Source: JAFARZ01 sp035651595 (lineage in GTDB: Bacteria > Actinomycetota > Actinomycetes > Streptosporangiales > Streptosporangiaceae). Taken from it: 7,966 nt of DNA. The stretch spans positions 1 through 7,966 of the forward strand of contig DASRFJ010000244.1 of assembly GCA_035651595.1 (NCBI GenBank). Direction: 5' to 3'. The translations under genes were made by a program, and so were the position numbers. The notes beneath the pieces are model-generated. The model did not search any database. It was given only the letters and a program-made list of their open reading frames with translations, and had not been told where the DNA came from. Each line of letters opens with the position of its first letter. The stretch's first letter is position 1. Of this stretch, positions 5,168-7,966 are shown one piece after another.

Positions 5168-5173
5168 TTGACA
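5168..5173 (+). promoter_or_regulatory. Possible -35 element of the NlpC/P60 gene
   Basis: TTGACA is a perfect -35 hexamer, but no good -10 is visible 16-19 bases downstream, where GAGGAG occupies the site. If it is used with a start point near 5204, the CRP operator would be centred around -67, a position typical of class I activation. This is weak evidence. Confidence 0.3.
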
Positions 5174-5210
5174 CGCGACTCGCAGTAGGTCGAGGAGTAC
5201 CGTAACTACG

Positions 5211-6512
5211 ATGCGTAGCAGTGAAGATACGCCTCGGCGTTTTCGCTCGGGGGAGCCCTCAAGCGGCCGTCGCGCCGCTGTGCAAGCGCTGTTCGGATGC
5301 GGCCTGCTCACGCTGCCGATGGTGTCGGCCGGGCCGGCCGCCTCGGCCGCTACCGCCGCCTCCGCCACACCGGCCGCGCTGGTGTCGGGTCCGCCGACGG
5401 CCGCACAGGTAGGCGCGGCGGCCGGGCAGGTCAGCAGGCGCCGAGCGCAGCTCGGCGCCACGCAAAGAAGGCTGACCGCCGCCAACGCTCAGCTGGCCGC
5501 GCTGCAGACGCAGTCAGAGGTGCTGACCGAGCGCTATGACGAGACTCTCGTCAACGAACAGCGTGCCAAGGCGGCCTATCAGGTCACCGAGTCCCGGCTG
5601 GCGGCCGCCGAGCGGGCGGAGAGAAGCAGCCAGCGACGCGTCGCGGGCTTGGCGGCGGCGGAGTACGAGGCGGGCGGCGGCGTCGGATCGACGGCCTCGA
5701 TGCTCGGCGACGCCAGCGGCCCGGACGCTTACCTCAAGAGCGCCGGCCTGAGCCAGGTGCTCGCGCAGTACGGCACCGACGCGCTGGCCGAGAACCAGGC
5801 CAGCAAGGTCGTCGCCGGGGTGTTCCGCGCCCAGGCGCACGATCTGCTGATCGCTGAGCAGGCCGACGTGCGCGCGGCGAACGACCTCAAGCTGGCGATC
5901 CAGGCCGAGGTGGCCAGGCAACTGAGGTTCGTTCGCGCGGACCGGGACGCCACGAGCCAGGCGCGGACCGCGCTGTCGGCGGCCCAGGCCCGGGTGGAAG
6001 CACTCCAGGCGGCCCGGCAGGCAGCGCTGGCCGCGGCGGCGGCCCGGCAGGCCGCGGCCGCCGCGCGGCGGGCCGCCGCGGCGGGCGGCCCGTCGACCAC
6101 GGTCCAGGCGCCCTCCTGGGCGTACGGCTCGGGAGCGTCGGCGACCCAGGGCGACGTCGCCGCGAACTGGGCGCTGTCTCAGCTCGGCAAGCCGTACCTG
6201 TGGGGCGGCGCCGGGCCCGACGCCTACGACTGCTCCGGGCTGACCATGCAGGCCTGGGCACGTGCCGGCGTCCAGTTGCTGCACTGGACCGGATACCAGT
6301 GGATCGAAGGCCCGCACGTCCCGCTCGGCAACCTGCAGCGAGGCGACCTGGTGTTCTACGCCACCGACACGTCGGACCCCGCGACAATCCACCACGTCGG
6401 CATCTACATCGGGAACGGGATGATGGTCGACGCGCCATACACGGGCGCCTTCGTCCGGATCGACAGCATCTACGATCCCGGGCTCATCGGGGCGGTGCGG
6501 CCGGCCAACTGA
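5211..6512 (+). CDS. Secreted NlpC/P60 peptidoglycan hydrolase with coiled-coil N-terminal region
   Basis: A 433-residue exported cell-wall hydrolase of the RipA/RipC type, expected to cut D-Glu to meso-DAP peptide bonds in peptidoglycan during division or growth. Residues 1-46 form a long signal peptide: basic n-region with RRFRSG and GRRAA, hydrophobic GCGLLTLPMVSA, and cleavage near ASA. Residues about 64-280 are heptad-like coiled coil rich in Ala, Gln, Glu and Arg. Residues about 264-298 are an Ala/Arg linker, then the NlpC/P60 domain (about 312-433) with C341 in YDCSGL, H395 in HHVGIYIG and D407 in MVDAP as the likely third residue. The coiled coil may gate the enzyme or bind an FtsEX-like partner, as in related hydrolases (inference). 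GGAG at 5194-5197 is 13 bases from the ATG, a long spacing. It diverges from crp and shares the CRP operator region. Confidence 0.92.
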   Translation: MRSSEDTPRRFRSGEPSSGRRAAVQALFGCGLLTLPMVSAGPAASAATAASATPAALVSGPPTAAQVGAAAGQVSRRRAQLGATQRRLTAANAQLAALQTQSEVLTERYDETLVNEQRAKAAYQVTESRLAAAERAERSSQRRVAGLAAAEYEAGGGVGSTASMLGDASGPDAYLKSAGLSQVLAQYGTDALAENQASKVVAGVFRAQAHDLLIAEQADVRAANDLKLAIQAEVARQLRFVRADRDATSQARTALSAAQARVEALQAARQAALAAAAARQAAAAARRAAAAGGPSTTVQAPSWAYGSGASATQGDVAANWALSQLGKPYLWGGAGPDAYDCSGLTMQAWARAGVQLLHWTGYQWIEGPHVPLGNLQRGDLVFYATDTSDPATIHHVGIYIGNGMMVDAPYTGAFVRIDSIYDPGLIGAVRPAN

Positions 6513-6535
6513 CCCGCTCCCGCCGGGACTGGCGA

Positions 6536-6594
6536 GCAGGCCCAGGCTCAACCCAGGCCCAGGCTCGGGCTCAGGCTCAGGCTCGGGCTCAGGC
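6536..6594. repeat. Hexamer tandem repeat at the convergent gene ends
   Basis: Units of six bases of the form tcaggc, tcgggc or ccaggc. Two units lie at 6536-6547, a degenerate five-base unit at 6548-6552, and seven uninterrupted units at 6553-6594. The array fills most of the space between the NlpC/P60 stop (6510-6512) and the CbiX-like stop, and supplies that stop codon from its last unit (TCA at 6589-6591). No strong terminator hairpin is seen here; GCTC...GAGC at about 6516-6536 gives only a weak stem. Confidence 0.85.
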
Positions 6595-7590
6595 GCCTTC
6601 GGCGGCTTCGAGCCGGCTGAGCGCCTGGCCGTACGTCTGGGTGATGAGCTTGACGACGTTGCCGTGCGCCCCCAGTGGTGCGGCACACTTGGCGCCAATG
6701 GACGCGGCGGCGCTCTCGATCGCGCCCAGGTTCGCCTCGGGCCCGATGACGCACGGGGCGATCGCCACCCTGGTGACGCCCATCGCCTGGAGCCGGCCCG
6801 CGCCTTCCTCGATGCTCGGGCTGCTGTCCAGCGAGGCCGGCAGCACCGGCAGCGCGAGCCGTGCGGCGAGCAGGACGGCGGTGACGCTGGCCGAGCCGAC
6901 GGCCTCCGGACCGCCGACGGTCGCCACCATGATCCCGTCCGCCGACGTCGTGATGCTGAACATGCGCACCCGGTCGGCGCGTGCCAGGCCCGCGTCCGCC
7001 AGCCGGATGTGCAGCGCCTCGGCGAGCAGGGCGTTGGTGTTGAAGATCTCGGATATCAGCGCGTTCGCGCCGCTGGCCGCGATCGCCGCCCGAATCGCCC
7101 CGATGGTCGCCTGATGCGGCGTCGCGAGCAGCGGCACCACGATCGCGGCGGTCGCCTGAGCCGGGCGCTTGGCCGCGGCGTCGGCGAGCACGGCCCGCAT
7201 GCTCGCGGCATCGTTCTGGCTCGAGCCGACGACCTTCGCCAAGCACACTTCGAGGGCCGGGTTGTCCAGACCGATGATCGTGGCGATCTCCGCCGCCACA
7301 CCGGTCAGGCCGTCGTCGCTGCCGGTCGGCACGGCGAGGACGAGCGCCGGCGACCCCTCGGGCAGGCTGGCCGGGACCGCCCTGCGGTGCCGTCCGCCAG
7401 GAGCCACCAGCCGCGCCGTCGGCTGCCGCACCGGGAATCCGGCGCTCGACTGCCGCGGGGGCATGTCGCCGTCCGGGACCTGGCCAGACGCTGCCGCCCG
7501 GGATGGGTCTGGCGCCGGGCGCTCGGCGCCGGCGTGCTGTCCCTGATGGCGCCCTGGCAGGCTCGTCGAAGAGTCGCGCACATCGGTCAC
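6589..7590 (-). CDS. CbiX/SirB-like chelatase-family protein with degenerate metal site
   Basis: A 333-residue protein resembling the two-domain CbiX/sirohydrochlorin chelatase family, which inserts Co or Fe into sirohydrochlorin for cobalamin or siroheme. Residues 1-78 are polar and probably disordered. The first half has LVLAVPTGSDD (83-93), VVPLLATPHQATI (151-163) and LLAEALHIRLADAG (188-201). The second has LLAARLALPVLPASL (240-254), VAIAPCVIGP (275-284) and PLGAHGNVVKLI (305-316). In true chelatases the first motif is VxHGSRD, with a metal-binding His; here that position is T89. H159 may correspond to the second metal His. Loss of the first suggests an altered or non-chelatase role. The GTG start at 7590 has no clear Shine-Dalgarno; a TACGCT box 8 bases upstream could make it nearly leaderless. 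The true start could be later, since the conserved fold begins near residue 79. Confidence 0.78.
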   Translation of the reverse strand: MTDVRDSSTSLPGRHQGQHAGAERPAPDPSRAAASGQVPDGDMPPRQSSAGFPVRQPTARLVAPGGRHRRAVPASLPEGSPALVLAVPTGSDDGLTGVAAEIATIIGLDNPALEVCLAKVVGSSQNDAASMRAVLADAAAKRPAQATAAIVVPLLATPHQATIGAIRAAIAASGANALISEIFNTNALLAEALHIRLADAGLARADRVRMFSITTSADGIMVATVGGPEAVGSASVTAVLLAARLALPVLPASLDSSPSIEEGAGRLQAMGVTRVAIAPCVIGPEANLGAIESAAASIGAKCAAPLGAHGNVVKLITQTYGQALSRLEAAEGA

Positions 7591-7952
7591 AATTGCAGAG
7601 CGTAGCGCCCCGTGATCATCAACATACGATAAACCGGCAAAATACGAATATAAGTAACGGTTGTGATCACTCTGCCCTATGCCCCCTCGCGATCGCGGCC
7701 CCTGTGGCGAATTGTGCGCGCGTGGCGGTGCCGGTCGCTGGCAGGCTGCCGGGCCGGGCCGCGCGCCGCCTGTGGCTGGAGTGCAGTGTGCGGCTACCGG
7801 GATAGGAGCGTACCTGCAGGCCCGTCAGCAACGTAGTAATAGGACAACGCGCTGGAGGCCGTTGTTCAGCGGGGATGCGGCTGAGATGGGAACGTCCTCC
7901 TGGTGCGGTAGTACGGGCTTGGTGTCCCAAACGCAGCGAGGAGGACGTTCTG
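7591..7952. other. Non-coding divergent gap with AT-rich patch
   Basis: No convincing gene is seen in these 362 bases; the open frames lack start signals and family resemblance. Positions 7621-7660 are only about 35% GC by hand count, far below the rest of the window, and hold -10-like boxes such as TACGAT (7625-7630) and TATAAG (7649-7654). GTGATCA occurs at 7612-7618 and, as the palindrome GTGATCAC, at 7663-7670, 51 bases apart. ACAACG/CGTTGT (7844-7849, 7860-7865) could form a small hairpin. The right part is the leader of the gene at 7953. Promoters for both flanking genes probably lie here. Confidence 0.6.
7890..7950 (+). promoter_or_regulatory. Leader hairpin masking the ribosome site of the gene at 7953
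   Basis: GAACGTCCTCCT (7890-7901) and AGGAGGACGTTC (7939-7950) are perfect 12-base inverted repeats around a 37-base loop. The right arm contains AGGAGG, the Shine-Dalgarno for the ATG at 7953, so folding would pair it with a CCTCCT anti-Shine-Dalgarno. Inside the loop, TGCG (7904-7907) can pair with CGCA (7932-7935) and GGG (7915-7917) with CCC (7926-7928). This is the layout of a translational control element or, less likely, a mobile-element end. Confidence 0.65.
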
Positions 7953-7966
7953 ATGGGCAAGGGTAG
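7953..7966 (+). CDS. Start of an unidentified gene (cut by right edge)
   Basis: ATG at 7953 begins M-G-K-G before the window ends. It is supported by the strong ribosome site GAGGAGG (7938-7944), eight bases upstream, and by the structured leader before it. Four residues are too few to identify the product; a housekeeping gene or a transposase subunit are both possible. Confidence 0.5.

Noticed and set aside
6516..6536. An intrinsic terminator between the NlpC/P60 and CbiX-like genes
   Set aside because: The stem is only four plus three pairs with a bulge and has no U tract on either strand.
5514..6698. A 394-codon minus-strand frame opposite the NlpC/P60 gene
   Set aside because: Shadow of the real hydrolase. 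Its PEPEPE stretch comes from the hexamer array rather than from a real domain.
7661..7676. A second CRP site starting at TGTGATCAC
   Set aside because: Only one TGTGA half-site is present; the TCAC follows with no six-base spacer, and the expected second half at the right distance does not match.
7605..7950. A tRNA or CRISPR array in the right-hand gap
   Set aside because: No T-loop consensus, cloverleaf or regularly spaced repeat could be found by eye.
7679..7966. A plus-strand gene covering the right-hand gap
   Set aside because: No ribosome site and no recognisable domain, and it overlaps the structured leader and start of the better supported gene at 7953.

Overview
The window comes from a high-GC Gram-positive actinomycete. 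Third codon positions are strongly G/C, GTG starts are common, and the gene order matches one I recall from Mycobacterium tuberculosis around crp: Rv3676 (crp), Rv3677c (metallo-beta-lactamase fold), Rv3678c (RidA), Rv3678A (DUF4177), Rv3679 (ArsA-like ATPase). An SPFH gene and a NUDIX gene sit inside this block and are absent from the mycobacterial version, so the source is probably another actinobacterial order. I cannot name a genus.

Layout. Positions 1-959 (minus) hold an ArsA/Get3-type ATPase that runs off the left edge. A 199-base divergent gap (960-1158) contains a long inverted repeat and one copy of a dispersed repeat. Five plus-strand genes follow as a likely operon: SPFH/slipin (1159-2097), a DUF4177 mini-protein (2108-2263), RidA-like (2260-2727), NUDIX hydrolase (2771-3616) and MBL-fold hydrolase (3613 onward). 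Two junctions are GTGA stop/start overlaps, which suggests translational coupling. The MBL gene converges on crp (4384-5067, minus). Its reading frame has no stop where the family normally ends and stays open antisense through almost the whole of crp, to 5031.

The crp/nlpC divergent gap (5068-5210) carries a near-consensus CRP operator and two other dyads. This suggests that CRP controls itself and possibly the secreted NlpC/P60 cell-wall hydrolase (5211-6512). That gene converges on a CbiX-like protein (6589-7590, minus) across a hexamer repeat array. The CbiX-like protein lacks the usual first metal-binding histidine. The right end (7591-7952) is non-coding, with an AT-rich patch and a leader hairpin that pairs an anti-Shine-Dalgarno arm with the Shine-Dalgarno of a gene starting at 7953 and cut off by the window edge.

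Functionally, the left block is a conserved housekeeping neighbourhood: a soluble ATPase, membrane scaffold, reactive-metabolite deaminase, nucleotide or CoA hydrolase, MBL hydrolase and a cyclic-AMP regulator. Its common purpose is not established. I saw no CRISPR array, tRNA, rRNA or recognisable transposase. The points most worth a second look are the MBL stop loss over crp, the CRP operator, the repeat that supplies the NUDIX start codon, the degenerate CbiX site and the ribosome-site-masking hairpin at the right edge.
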